A DNA stretch of 64,000 nt from Treponema sp. (GTDB lineage: Bacteria; Spirochaetota; Spirochaetia; Treponematales; Treponemataceae). The notes below the pieces were generated by a model. That model saw only the letters and a list, made by a program, of their open reading frames with translations, had not been told where the DNA came from and searched no databases. This document shows, piece by piece, positions 25,598 through 36,600 of the stretch (the stretch's first letter is position 1; each line of letters begins with the position of its first letter). The position numbers and the translations under genes are program-made. Where the stretch lies: positions 1 through 64,000 of the forward strand of contig JAEDJA010000012.1 in the NCBI GenBank assembly GCA_016296575.1. Direction: 5' to 3'.

Positions 25598-26194
25598 ATG
25601 ATTACTTTCGAAGACGAAGAAAAAAAAGCAAAACCAGCAGAAATGCCTGATCCACTTACAGAAAAATTTTTGAAGACAAGACAGATTATTCTTTCAGGCG
25701 AAATAAACAAAGATCTTGCTGACAAAATCGTACGCCAGCTTCTGGTACTTGAAGCAGACGATGATAAAAAAACTATTTATATGTACATTGATTCACCTGG
25801 TGGTGATGTTGATGCTGGATTCGCCATTTTTGACATGATCCGTTTCATTAAAGCACCAGTTGTACTTGTTGGCATGGGGTTGATTGCCAGCGCTGCAACT
25901 TTAGTTCTTCTTGCCGTTCCAAAAGATAAACGTGTTGGACTTCCAAACAGCCGCTATCTTATCCACCAGCCAATGAGTGGAATGCGGGGTGTTGCAACAG
26001 ACATTGAAATCCACGCTAAAGAACTGGAAAAAACAAGAGCAAAACTGAACAAGCTTATTGCCGATGAAACAGGAACAAGTCTTGAACAGGTAACAAAAGA
26101 CACAGACCGTGACTACTGGCTGGACAGTGAAGAAGCCGTTAAATACGGACTTATCAGTTCCATCGTAGAAACACGGGCTAATCTGCCTAAATAA
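25598..26194 (+). CDS. clpP: ATP-dependent Clp protease proteolytic subunit
   Basis: A 198-aa serine peptidase subunit that forms the degradation chamber used by ClpX/ClpA-type unfoldases. The catalytic Ser is in VGMGLIASAATLVLLA, the His in SRYLIHQPMSGM, and the Asp in TDRDYWLDSEEAVKYGLISS. YIDSPGGDVDAGFAIFDMI is the usual strand before the active site. The Ser surroundings (IASAAT rather than AASMGA) mark it as a divergent paralogue. GGAG at 25589-25592 suits ATG 25598 best; the ATG at 25595 is 2 nt from it. The UPF0158 gene starts one base after the stop. Confidence 0.9.
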   Translation: MITFEDEEKKAKPAEMPDPLTEKFLKTRQIILSGEINKDLADKIVRQLLVLEADDDKKTIYMYIDSPGGDVDAGFAIFDMIRFIKAPVVLVGMGLIASAATLVLLAVPKDKRVGLPNSRYLIHQPMSGMRGVATDIEIHAKELEKTRAKLNKLIADETGTSLEQVTKDTDRDYWLDSEEAVKYGLISSIVETRANLPK

Positions 26195-26195
26195 T

Positions 26196-27095
26196 ATGAC
26201 TTTTACTCTTACTGAAAGCCTGCGCGATTCAATCTCTGGAGCAATGGAGAATCAGGATTGTGTTTTCCTGGTTGATGCTGCCAGAGGTATTCTTGTTGCT
26301 GCAGAAGAGCTTTCGGAAGATATTGCAGATACAGATAATTATTATGCACTGCCCCGTTGGGAATCCTCAGACGGTTATTCTATGATGGAAGACTTTACCA
26401 GTCAGCTTCATCAGCCTTTGGCACAGGAAAGACTGCTGGAAACACTCCACGGTGGAAGGGGGGTATTTCGGAACTTTAAAACTGTATTAAAAGATTATCC
26501 GGAAGTGGAAAAAAAATGGCACGTGTTTAAAAACAGCCGCATCCAGTCTTATATTTCCGATTGGTACAATGGACTTCGCGAGATATGGGGACTTGAAAAA
26601 CTGGATTTCCTTGGGGAAGCAGAGGCGAACCTGGTACACGATGATTTTACATTCAGACAGATTGATTTTTCACGGGACAAAGAATCAATTCTGGAACAGA
26701 CCACTATTTTACCGGAAGATGACATTACTGAGTCGGTTCAAGCTGCATTGAATTTTTTATGGAGAAAACAGTTTGAATCTTTTGACACAGCAAATCAGAG
26801 AGGCTTTATTTGTCATTCACTTTCTGAAGATTTTGCAGGTTGTATTACATCAGCCAAAGCTTCAGATACAAGTGACGTTGCAATTTTGACAAACCTGTTT
26901 GTACCCGAATCATTCCGTGGCCTTGGCATAGGATCAGAGCTTCTTGATATGTGTAAGGCAGATTTGAAAAATAACGGAATAAAATGGCTGATTCTGCCAA
27001 ATATTATTATGCCGGAAACAATGGAACCTTTATTTTTGAAAGCTGGTTTCAGAAAAATGGCATCTGGCTATGTTGCAGATTTACAGCAAAACTAA
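26196..27095 (+). CDS. UPF0158 domain fused to a GNAT acetyltransferase
   Basis: A 299-aa cytoplasmic protein with two parts. Residues about 45-130 match UPF0158 (ALPRWESSDGYSMMEDFTSQ; GRGVFRNFKTVLKDYPEVEK; ISDWYNGLREI). Residues about 150-295 are a GNAT N-acetyltransferase with the acetyl-CoA loop VPESFRGLGIGSELLDMCKA and a C-terminal LFLKAGFRKM. The acceptor is unknown. It starts 1 bp after clpP with no Shine-Dalgarno, so translation is probably coupled. Confidence 0.75.
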   Translation: MTFTLTESLRDSISGAMENQDCVFLVDAARGILVAAEELSEDIADTDNYYALPRWESSDGYSMMEDFTSQLHQPLAQERLLETLHGGRGVFRNFKTVLKDYPEVEKKWHVFKNSRIQSYISDWYNGLREIWGLEKLDFLGEAEANLVHDDFTFRQIDFSRDKESILEQTTILPEDDITESVQAALNFLWRKQFESFDTANQRGFICHSLSEDFAGCITSAKASDTSDVAILTNLFVPESFRGLGIGSELLDMCKADLKNNGIKWLILPNIIMPETMEPLFLKAGFRKMASGYVADLQQN

Positions 27096-27119
27096 TTTTT
27101 ATTTTATTGAGGTATTAAA

Positions 27120-27887
27120 ATGTATCACAACAATTACAGAAAAAATGAATTCAAAGTAAACAAAAATCAGACAGAAGCATTTCTTGCAAATGCAGTTGAC
27201 CGCGTAAACAGTGATTCTGATGTTGAATCACTTGTAGAACTGGCAAAAGAATTTAAAAAGAATGTACCACTTACACGCAGAAAGTATGTTACAGCACTTC
27301 TGCTTCGGGAAGCACTCAAACATGACAAAAGCTTCCTTCGCAACGAAAAATCATCACGCAAATCTGAAAACGAAGGCCGCAGAGAACGTGCCGAAAAAAC
27401 AGAACACAACAACAAATCAGAAAGAATAGAAAGTGCCGAAAAGAAAATTGAAGCCGTTGAAAATACAGAAGAAAAAACACCACACATCAGAGTAGAAATT
27501 CCAGAAGAAGACGCTACAACTATTTTCATCAGTGTAGGACGCAACCGCCGTGTATTCCCACGTGACCTTGTAAGCCTTCTTATCAACGTAGCTGGCCTTG
27601 ACCGTGAACGCATTGGAAACATTAAAGTTCTTGCAAACTACTCTTTTGTACAGCTTTATACAGAAGATACAGAAAAAGCTATTGCTGCTTTGAACGAATA
27701 TGAATACCGTGGTCGAAAACTGATGGTAAACCTTTCAAAACAGAAAGATTCAGCTGCCGAAACCACAGACGAAACAGCTGAAAATCAGAGCAACGATATT
27801 TCTATTGATGAAGAAATGAGTGCCGAAGATGCCGCAGCTTATGCAGCAGCAGAAAAAGCAAGCAGCAACGAAGGATTCGGTAACTAA
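27120..27887 (+). CDS. DbpA-type RNA-binding domain protein lacking a helicase core
   Basis: A 255-aa charged protein. Residues 1-60 are helical and basic, 75-120 a low-complexity Glu/Lys/Arg linker, and about 125-205 a DbpA-type RNA-binding domain (TTIFISVGRNRRVFPRDLVS; IGNIKVLANYSFVQLYTE; YRGRKLMVNLSKQ). The tail is acidic and Ala-rich. In DEAD-box helicases such as DbpA this domain binds rRNA; here it stands without helicase motifs. An RNA chaperone or ribosome-assembly role is an inference. GAGG 7 bp before ATG sets the start. Confidence 0.75.
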   Translation: MYHNNYRKNEFKVNKNQTEAFLANAVDRVNSDSDVESLVELAKEFKKNVPLTRRKYVTALLLREALKHDKSFLRNEKSSRKSENEGRRERAEKTEHNNKSERIESAEKKIEAVENTEEKTPHIRVEIPEEDATTIFISVGRNRRVFPRDLVSLLINVAGLDRERIGNIKVLANYSFVQLYTEDTEKAIAALNEYEYRGRKLMVNLSKQKDSAAETTDETAENQSNDISIDEEMSAEDAAAYAAAEKASSNEGFGN

Positions 27888-27966
27888 TTTACAGAGGACT
27901 GCAAGGTACTGGGCAACTGGGCAAGACCGCTTCACTCAGTGCCTTGATAAACACACAGAATCACCA

Positions 27967-28641
27967 ATGGACATCAAAGTTTTTCAGACAGGAATTCTCT
28001 CAGTAAACACCTACGTGGTTCCTTTATGTGATAACTACGTATTTGTAGTTGATCCTGCCGGCTGTTCCCTTTCTGGTGACTCTTATACCGTGGTTGAATA
28101 CCTTAGAAAAAACAATCTGATTTGTGTAGCAGTAGTTTTAACTCACGGTCACTTTGATCATATTTCTGGAATCAGCCACATTATTGAAGCCTTCCCTCGT
28201 GCAAGAATAGCCATCCATGCAAAAGATGCACAGGAACTCCTTAATCCACCTGGAGACATGAACCTGTTCACACTGCAGAATTTTGGCATTCCAGACATGG
28301 CAGAAGTACTTCAAAATCAGCCTGCACCTACAGACCTTTTATCTGGAACAGAAACTCTTGGCGTACTTGCCCAGGGTACACAGCCCATTGGATTAAAAGA
28401 CGCCCTTTCACAGTGGCAGGTACTTCCAACTCCAGGCCATTCACCAGGTTCCATATGTCTTTACAACGAAACAGAAAAGGTTCTTATTTCCGGAGATACA
28501 CTTTTTGCTGACGGCTACGGCCGAACAGATCTTCCTGGTGGTAACGAAAACCTTATTGGCCGTAGCCTTGCCTTACTGGAACAAGATATTCCTACAGGAA
28601 CGTACTTGTGTCCAGGTCATGGAAGACGAATTGTGAAATAA
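27967..28641 (+). CDS. Metallo-beta-lactamase-fold hydrolase (glyoxalase II-like)
   Basis: A 224-aa cytosolic hydrolase. The metal motif is VLTHGHFDHISGISH (HxHxDH); later ligands lie in TPGHSPGSICLY, SGDTLFADGYGRTDLPGG and CPGHGRRI. The family includes hydroxyacylglutathione hydrolases and many hydrolases of unknown thioester or ester substrates. MDIKVFQTGILSVNTYVVPL is the normal N-terminus, so ATG 27967 is used although no Shine-Dalgarno precedes it. The 80-bp gap after the RNA-binding gene shows no other signal. Confidence 0.85.
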   Translation: MDIKVFQTGILSVNTYVVPLCDNYVFVVDPAGCSLSGDSYTVVEYLRKNNLICVAVVLTHGHFDHISGISHIIEAFPRARIAIHAKDAQELLNPPGDMNLFTLQNFGIPDMAEVLQNQPAPTDLLSGTETLGVLAQGTQPIGLKDALSQWQVLPTPGHSPGSICLYNETEKVLISGDTLFADGYGRTDLPGGNENLIGRSLALLEQDIPTGTYLCPGHGRRIVK

Positions 28642-28696
28642 GAAAAAAATATTAGTAAAAATCGTGTATTCTACCTCTTCAGGAACAAAAGAAGTG

Positions 28697-31600
28697 TTAG
28701 TTAATAGAATTTACAAGAACTCCATAACCATCTTTCTGTGTTGCCTGTGGCCGATATTCTGCATGTTTCAGCTGATATCCATAACCTCCAGTACTATAGA
28801 TATCTACAGGATCCATTGTAAAGCTTGTACCCGGTCTCAGGTAATACAAATGCTTTCTACCTACCCAGCTGCAGGATGCCCAGCACCAGTTTAACGGACC
28901 GTTTGCCATAGTATCATCATCATTCAAACCTGTATTACCTCTTAAGAAACCATAATAAAGGTTTACAGAAACATTCCAGCTTACATAATACCAGTAGCCA
29001 TCTTCATGGGTCATCATCTTTGTTTTTTCATAATCACCGGAGTTCCATGACAATGGGAAGCCAAGTGTAGTAGAGTTACCACTTTCCGAATCTCCACCAC
29101 GAATATAAACCTTATTCATATTGCTTGCTTCGCTGAAATTACCAGCGTCACCACTTGCACTAGGAGCTCCTGCTTTTAATCTAACTACAGAGCGGTATGC
29201 AATTTCTTTGGCGTGTACATCTGTACCATCAGGATTTGCATCAATGGTAATTTTGTAACCGCTGCTCTTATTGTTATCATTTCCAATATAAAGCGGAGTA
29301 CTAGAACTATATTCTCCAGAAGTTATTACTGGAGCCTTAGCTGCATTTGGTTCAACAGCAGTAGTCTTATCCTTTGGCAATGAGGTACTATCAATGTTTT
29401 TAGTTTCTGTTTCAACAGTAGAAATAGAATATTTGATTGTTTTTCCCGGTGTCTGGCAGTCTATCTTTACCTGAGCTTTGAGTGGCTGTTTTGCTGTTTT
29501 GTTATTGATTGTACATTCAGACTTATCAACACGGATTGAAGGCTTTTCACATCCGTTTAATGTAAATGTCTGCTGGTAAGAATAGTCTTTTCCCGAAGCA
29601 GAAGGGTTTACATGGCCCTGATTATCAACTGCAATATCAGCAGGAACAGTAATTGTGTACTCAGCACCCTTAACAGGAAGCTTGTATGCATCAGAAAGTG
29701 TTACAAGCATTTCTGTTTTATCAGATGAATTAATTACAACCTTACTTGATGCAATTGGAATATTTACATCAAGCATAGTTCCGTTATTTGCCGCATCAAT
29801 AACTGTATCCCTAAAGAACTGGCGTACAGCGTTAGTAGTTCCGTCATAATTAAATTTAAGGACATACTTTTCGCTTAAATCTGGAGTAACATCATCAGCC
29901 TTTAATCCGTTAACACCTTTTTCGTAGTATGTGTCAACCATATTTGATACAGCCTTAAAGTTATTGTATTGCGCCTTTGTTAATACAGCAGGAGCGTTGT
30001 AAACTACCTTCCCAGCCTTTTCATAAGTCTGAGAGATCTTGATGTACTTACCAGCCTTCTTTGATACAGGATTTGAGAACTTGATTTTCATTACAGGATT
30101 TGTTCCTGTCTGATCAACAGTTATTCCTGTGATTACAGGAGCTCCTGTAATTACTTTGATAGTTCTGTTATTTGCAAGATTATTATTATCTGGTAATTCA
30201 CAACGGGATGTAACATCCGTATTCCAGTCTATATGTCCTGCATTTGTATCAGTTTTAACCGAAGAGAAAAAATCTTTTACAGTCAATCCATTTGCAACAT
30301 CACATCTATCACCTTCCTGGATTGTATACTCAAATTTTAATTCGGTAGTACCAGATCCACTAAGATAATATGCTTTTTGTTCTGGAGAAGTATTCAATGT
30401 TAAATAAGCATTACTTACTCCACCAGTTTTTGTTGTATCAACTGTAAGCGGTTCATTACAGAGAAGTTTAATAATAATTCTATCCCTGGTTGTATAAATT
30501 CCGTCTGCTTCTTCTGCTGTGATATAAGAAATAAATTTATTCTTATTAAGCTTTCGTGTTACCAAAACTGAAGTATCAGATTTATTTCCTGCTGCATCAA
30601 CCTGATAAGCTCCGATATTGTAAGTTCCGTTCTGAGAAACTGTTACATCACCTTTATAATCAAGCCAGGTAGAACCATCAAGAGTATATTTCTTTTCTAC
30701 AGCACCTGCTTCATTAAAATCAATTGTAAATGTAAACTCATCAGCATACACAGTATTTGAACCTGTTACTTCAGGCAAATTCTTTATAGTTGGTACAGAT
30801 GGTTTATTAACATCAATTTTAATAACATCAGAACCAGAAACAGGTAAATTATTTGGCAGTGTAGTAATTGTAGTTAATTTATTACCTGCAATATCTGTAA
30901 TGTTATAACCTGAAGACTGAACAGAAACAATTTGAAGTTTATCTGTATCCTTGTCTGTTGATTTTACAACATACTTAAAAAGAACAGTTCTAGGTCCAGT
31001 CTTAGTTGCAGTATCAGTCACAGCTCCGTTATTAAATTTTAACTTAAGATCTTTTAAGTCTTCTGGAGTAATTGCAATATCTTCACTGAATGTAGCCTGT
31101 ATGAAAATTGACTTACCTGCATTATTCCATCCTGCTCCACTGATTGCTGTCAAGCTATTAAGAGCTGGTGGTTTTGTATCAATTACAATGGAGCGGCCTC
31201 CTCCAAGAGAAAGTCCTCCTGTTACCGGAACTGTAAGATTTTCAATATAGGCAGGAGCATCGTCGTGCCATTTTATTCCATCTTTTTCAATACCGATTAC
31301 ATTAAGCTTTTCAGCATTCTCTTTAGAGTTTACTGTATATTTAAATATATGTTTAGATGTTCCATTTGAAGAGCCATCATATATTGCTTTACGATTATCA
31401 CCGTTTTCATTTTTTACATTCAAAATTAAAGCTGGAGTTCCACCTTCAAGTTTTACAGCTTTATTAAATTCCATTGTAATAAGAATTTCTTTTCCTTCCT
31501 TATATGAACCGTCAGCAGTTTCAGCTCCTATACGAGAAAGAACCGGTGTACTGCTGTTTACATAGTAGCTTCTGCTTATACTTGCAATATTACCTGCCCA

Positions 31601-33688
31601 GTCATTAATACTTGCAGAAATTACAGATACTGATGAATCTACAGGAGTAAAATAATTGGTCTCCCATGTACCTTCTTTATTATTAACTGTAATAGTTGCA
31701 TTAATAAAGCCAGCTTTTTCAACTTCAGACTTGGTATTATATTCTGCTTCAGGAATCAAAGTACGGTCAGCAATTTTTATAACAAGCTTTCCGTGTTTTG
31801 ATTTCTCACTCCATATGTCTGTAGAATTATCTTTCCAAGTACCAGACAATTTTATCTTATCTGTAATTTGTAATTTATCATCACGAGTAAATGGCTTTGG
31901 TAACTCGATAGGTTCGTCCTCGAGAGTATAAGCCGTTGAATCGTTATTAAGATAAATTTTATCAATTGTAAGAACAGGAGGTTCAATATCACCCTGAAGT
32001 GTATAAGCCTCTATGTTTCCAGAGTTACCTATATCCTGTGCGAGAATGATAAAACGCTGATTTGTTAATTTTTCTGTTCCATCAATTCCAAAGTCATCAA
32101 AGATATTAAATGTTTTTTTCCAGGTGCGGACTTTTCTGTTTTCTCCATTTGTAGATTCTTCACTTAATGGAAGCATCCATACTTTGTTGCCGTTGTCGTC
32201 AGTATAAGGGGCATCAGTTGATGTACAGTTTTTCCATCCGTTATAATCTTTATCAAAATAAAGCATCTGGTCTGCATCGTTTCCACTTTTAATTCTTACA
32301 ATCTTTACAAATTCAATACTACCATCATCATCAACAGTTCCGCTAAATTCAAAATTACCTTTTTCGTCTCCAATAACGGCGCTTCCGTTTGCAGGAGAAA
32401 GATTTGAAATATTTGGAGGGTTTACATCCGAAATTGTAAGATATCTTACAACTTCTTCACCGACAATTCCATTTTTATCAGTACAGTTGATTTTTACAAC
32501 AATACTCTTAGTTTCTGAAAGGGCATTAAATGACCAGGCTTTGTAAGTTGGATAACCATCTGCTTTAAGCTGATCTTCTTTAATAGAATAATCAGCAATT
32601 TTTGTTATACCATCTTCTTCAAAAATTTTAATAGAAATTTCTTTTAATCCATCATCATCGTATGCCTGTCCCTGCAAAGAACAGCGAGGATATACATGTT
32701 TATCAACTTCTTTAGATTCATCCAGTGTATTTTCACCAAATGTTGCAGAAACCCAAGGAATATCAGCACCATTGTTAAACTTAAACCAGCCGTGAGACTT
32801 AATCTCTACGTTTCCTGCCTCATCATGACTTTCTGTTACAAGGCGAAGAATATGTCCTTTATTTTTATCTTCTTCAGTTGCATTTCGGTCAAAGGCAAGA
32901 ATACTCTTATCTGTAAAATCTTCTGCTGTAATTGTTGTTGACCAGTTTCTTAGATTTTCTCCGGTTATAATTTTCTTTACCAGCGGATTTGCAACAGGAT
33001 AAGTTGAAATTCGTGACAAATGTGAAATTTCTGAAGTTTCTTTATCAAGATAAACAATAAGGTAATCAAGCTTTGTATCTTCTTTTTGAGAACCACTTAT
33101 TGTAAATGTTCCGTTTTTAATCTTTGGAAGAATACTATTATTTTTTAATACATAAGTCTCAAACTGATGATCATCTGCACTTTTGAGACGAACTGGTTCT
33201 ATAATTGATACTACAGGTTCTGTTGTATCAATTATTACATTACGTTCATCTTTTGTTTTTCCGCCTTCATTGCTGTAAAGGTCAGAAACTTTTGAAGTAA
33301 TAGTATATTCATGTCCAGAAACTGCAGCAGAAGCATTAATAGGAATACTGAACTCAAGTTTTTTTGCATTCCCATTATATGTTGCAGAATCATAATCTAC
33401 CCAAAGATCATTTACTAAACGCTGCCAGGATGAACCCTTCCACTGAAATTTTTCATTAAGTCCATCACCTGCAATATCTACAGTAACTTCCTTAAGGCCA
33501 AAGTCATCAGAAGCAACTCCAGTAATAACAAATTGTTTTGAGACAGACTGTGAGACTGCTGGAGAAATAATTTTAATTTCTGGAGCTGTAATATCAATTG
33601 CTTCTCCAAGACCTATTTCACAGGAGAAAGACAAAAGGCTTATAAATAAAGATGTTAAAATAATTATTCCCGATCTTAACTTTTTCAT
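28697..33688 (-). CDS. Giant repeat lipoprotein A
   Basis: A 1663-aa lipoprotein with lipobox LLSFSC (Cys23), followed by CEIGLGEAIDITAPEIKIIS. The first ~650 residues hold Ig-like modules (ITGVASDDFGLKEVTVDIAG; FSGTVDDDGSIEFVKIVRI). The middle holds repeats of the type found in large adhesins (GTPALILNV…FKYTV; YYLSGSGTTELKFEYTIQEG). About 1340-1560 is a Ser/Thr/Lys-rich region with FN3/chitobiase-like character. The last ~100 residues are Trp/Tyr-rich (WYYVSWNVSVNLYYGFLRGN), perhaps a binding tip. It lies 11 bp after lipoprotein B and shares its N-terminal motif, so the two are probably co-transcribed. Function is unknown; a surface adhesin or carbohydrate binder is inferred. Confidence 0.75.
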   Translation of the reverse strand: MKKLRSGIIILTSLFISLLSFSCEIGLGEAIDITAPEIKIISPAVSQSVSKQFVITGVASDDFGLKEVTVDIAGDGLNEKFQWKGSSWQRLVNDLWVDYDSATYNGNAKKLEFSIPINASAAVSGHEYTITSKVSDLYSNEGGKTKDERNVIIDTTEPVVSIIEPVRLKSADDHQFETYVLKNNSILPKIKNGTFTISGSQKEDTKLDYLIVYLDKETSEISHLSRISTYPVANPLVKKIITGENLRNWSTTITAEDFTDKSILAFDRNATEEDKNKGHILRLVTESHDEAGNVEIKSHGWFKFNNGADIPWVSATFGENTLDESKEVDKHVYPRCSLQGQAYDDDGLKEISIKIFEEDGITKIADYSIKEDQLKADGYPTYKAWSFNALSETKSIVVKINCTDKNGIVGEEVVRYLTISDVNPPNISNLSPANGSAVIGDEKGNFEFSGTVDDDGSIEFVKIVRIKSGNDADQMLYFDKDYNGWKNCTSTDAPYTDDNGNKVWMLPLSEESTNGENRKVRTWKKTFNIFDDFGIDGTEKLTNQRFIILAQDIGNSGNIEAYTLQGDIEPPVLTIDKIYLNNDSTAYTLEDEPIELPKPFTRDDKLQITDKIKLSGTWKDNSTDIWSEKSKHGKLVIKIADRTLIPEAEYNTKSEVEKAGFINATITVNNKEGTWETNYFTPVDSSVSVISASINDWAGNIASISRSYYVNSSTPVLSRIGAETADGSYKEGKEILITMEFNKAVKLEGGTPALILNVKNENGDNRKAIYDGSSNGTSKHIFKYTVNSKENAEKLNVIGIEKDGIKWHDDAPAYIENLTVPVTGGLSLGGGRSIVIDTKPPALNSLTAISGAGWNNAGKSIFIQATFSEDIAITPEDLKDLKLKFNNGAVTDTATKTGPRTVLFKYVVKSTDKDTDKLQIVSVQSSGYNITDIAGNKLTTITTLPNNLPVSGSDVIKIDVNKPSVPTIKNLPEVTGSNTVYADEFTFTIDFNEAGAVEKKYTLDGSTWLDYKGDVTVSQNGTYNIGAYQVDAAGNKSDTSVLVTRKLNKNKFISYITAEEADGIYTTRDRIIIKLLCNEPLTVDTTKTGGVSNAYLTLNTSPEQKAYYLSGSGTTELKFEYTIQEGDRCDVANGLTVKDFFSSVKTDTNAGHIDWNTDVTSRCELPDNNNLANNRTIKVITGAPVITGITVDQTGTNPVMKIKFSNPVSKKAGKYIKISQTYEKAGKVVYNAPAVLTKAQYNNFKAVSNMVDTYYEKGVNGLKADDVTPDLSEKYVLKFNYDGTTNAVRQFFRDTVIDAANNGTMLDVNIPIASSKVVINSSDKTEMLVTLSDAYKLPVKGAEYTITVPADIAVDNQGHVNPSASGKDYSYQQTFTLNGCEKPSIRVDKSECTINNKTAKQPLKAQVKIDCQTPGKTIKYSISTVETETKNIDSTSLPKDKTTAVEPNAAKAPVITSGEYSSSTPLYIGNDNNKSSGYKITIDANPDGTDVHAKEIAYRSVVRLKAGAPSASGDAGNFSEASNMNKVYIRGGDSESGNSTTLGFPLSWNSGDYEKTKMMTHEDGYWYYVSWNVSVNLYYGFLRGNTGLNDDDTMANGPLNWCWASCSWVGRKHLYYLRPGTSFTMDPVDIYSTGGYGYQLKHAEYRPQATQKDGYGVLVNSIN

Positions 33689-33699
33689 TTTCTTCCTCC

Positions 33700-36600
33700 T
33701 TATTTAACACTATCAGCTGTTACTTCAGTATAAGTATTTTCCAGGTTCGTTGCATCACTAGATGCACTATAGAACCGAGGATTATAAATATGGTTTGCAT
33801 AACCATATCCTGCCCAGTAATACTGGCTTGTATAATTTCCGTTATATGGAAGAATCCACCAGGTACTTACAATATCATAGGTTTGCCAAACGAATTGTCT
33901 GTTTTTTTCGTTTTCTACATAGGTATAGGCACATTTATCATGGCCTTTTCCTTCTTCCGCATCTCGTACAGGAAATCCACCGTAGGCCGGCATACCGCCC
34001 GCTCCACTACCGCCCTGGATTTCAAGAAATTTTGCATCAACATCTCTATTCCAATCGTTCTTACAGTTTTCGTCTACATAACAGGTTACGAGGGTTTTAA
34101 ATACACCTTCATAGCTATCATCAGATGATATAAAGCCAGTTTTTGTTGCCTGTGCTTTTACAAAATCTCGGCGAGCTGTAAGTAATTCTCCATCACCAAC
34201 AACAAAGTATCCGTTGTAAGTTTTATTTGCTGTAATGCCACTCGGATCAAGATCAGTAAGAGTTGTTGTAGCTGACCAAAGGTTAGACTGTGTACTATTA
34301 GCTACAGAGGTTCCTGTAACTTTTCCATTCCAGCCATAATTGATTACTGAACCTGGAGTTTCACAGTCAATCCTTACACGGGCATAACCTGAAGGAACAG
34401 TATTTGCTCCGTTTGGGTTCTTTGAACTCTTTGATGTACCATACGAAGTAATGATTTTTACTCCACTGTAAGTTGCATTTGCGCCGCTTCCATTAACAGT
34501 TGGCTCAATGGCAGCATAACCATGACTGTATCTGTCTACACGGATCCAAGGTTTTGCAACCTTGTTGGACCAGAAAGAGTGTGTGGAATTTGCATCCATT
34601 GTTGCTGTCTCACCTGATACTGTATATCCAAGTCCAGCAAAAAGGTTTCCTGTTTCATCACGGAATGCACCAGGAGCAATAAAGAGTTCCCATTCGCGGC
34701 CATCTGCAAGTGCCTTAGGGAATGTGATTGTGACCTTTTTTTTATTTTCACTATTGATTACTACTGAAGCATCTGTTACTTCAACTTCCTGCTTGTGATA
34801 GCCGGCTTTTTCAAACACCCCACGAAGGTCACTTACATTAACTTTTGTTCCATCGGCAAGATATCCAAATCCGTCTTTTATTCCAATATTAAAATCAAGA
34901 ACGAATTTTGTAGATGTGTCAGGAACTGTTGAAGATCCGTTACCACCTATAAGACCATGAGTAATTCGCTTGTATGGACCTAATGGCTGACCGTTTTTCT
35001 CAAACATTTTTGGAGCACCACCGTCCATCTTAATCAATTTATCTTTATATTCGTCATCAAGTTCATTATAAACAGAGTTAAATTCTTCTTCTGTCATTAC
35101 CGGAGGAATTCTCCAAGGTTCTTCTGATGTAGACTTTCTTCTCAATGTAATAAGTCCAGATTCCTTTTCTACATTTTCTGAGAATGTAAGTGTCACCACG
35201 TTTCCGTCTGCAACAACTGCATTTAAGGCTGGAACATAGCCTGTAATTTCAGGAGCCTTACCGTCAAGAGTAATTCCAACGCGTTTTGAGGCAGCAAATA
35301 CTCCCGTATTTGAAACTGCAACTGAGTTTGCAGAAGGGCTGTTTCCATAAAGGTCAACAGGCTTCTTACCTGAAACTGAACTGTAATCAATATTGGTAAC
35401 GGTAATTCCCTGTCCTTCATCCGTATTGCCTACGGTATATTCAAATTCTAACCTGTCGCTGCCAGCATCTGCTGTTACAGGCTTTACGTTTACGGTTCTT
35501 GTTACTGCTCCAGAATCAGGACCCAAATTGAATGAAAGAGTTATGCTTGTTGCATCAGGGGCCTTTATTTTGTCTGCATATGTAAGTACAAATTTTACAG
35601 TATCTCCTGCAGGATATTTTCCGTCAGCCTTTGAAATTACAAGGCTTGTTATACCAGGGAAAGTGTTATTGATAGTAAAATGTGATTTATCAGATTCTTC
35701 AGACATGTTTCCGGCTTTATCTGTCTGACGTGCCATTACTGTATATTCACCGCCAGAAACAGTTACGTTTTCCTTCTTGTTAGTAAAGCCAGTTGCGTTA
35801 AATGTAACTTCTCCGTCATAAATCCACCAGCTTATTCCACCATTATGAGAATATTCGATTGTTGCACCATCTTCTCCTGTTAAAGTCAGAATTTGTGCAG
35901 CATTGTATTTTTTATTTTCACCACCTGTAATATTTACCTTAATTGCAGAAGGAGTAGTTGTATCAATTACAAGATTTTTATCACCTTTAGTTGTTTTAAC
36001 AAGCTTAAGAGGGTTTCCGGCTTCATCAGTAATTTCTGTTACATATCCAGCATTTGAACCTGTTGTTGCTTTAGTAAAGGCTTTTTCAAAGTCATACTTA
36101 AGGACACCTTCAGGAGTTGATTTTGCAGGAGTTTCTCCTTTTACAATTTTGTGAATAAATGTAATTGTATCTTTATCAATGCTCTGTAGTACAAAATCTA
36201 TTTTATCTGTACCTGCAGCTCCACCAAACAGATGAAGAACAGGACTTCCGTTAATATTTACTTTTTCTGTAAACTTAACAACAGCTTTGATTGTTTCATT
36301 TGCCTTAAGGTAATAGTTACCGTCAGCATTTACTTTAATATTTTCATCTTCAGGACCAACAGTAATACTTTCAATTTCCGGGAGCTTTCCATCAAGCTTA
36401 AATTCTTTTCCAGGAAGAGTATTTTCTTCTTTAAGTGTTGTTAAATATGCATTTCCTTCACCCTTTGATGCAGTCTTGATTGATATTTCTGTAATGGCAT
36501 CGCCTTCTTGTACTACGATTGGATTTTCGTTATCAACAATCAGTTTGTCACATTCTGCATCTTCTGGAACTACAAATGTAAATACAAGGGTATCAGTTCT

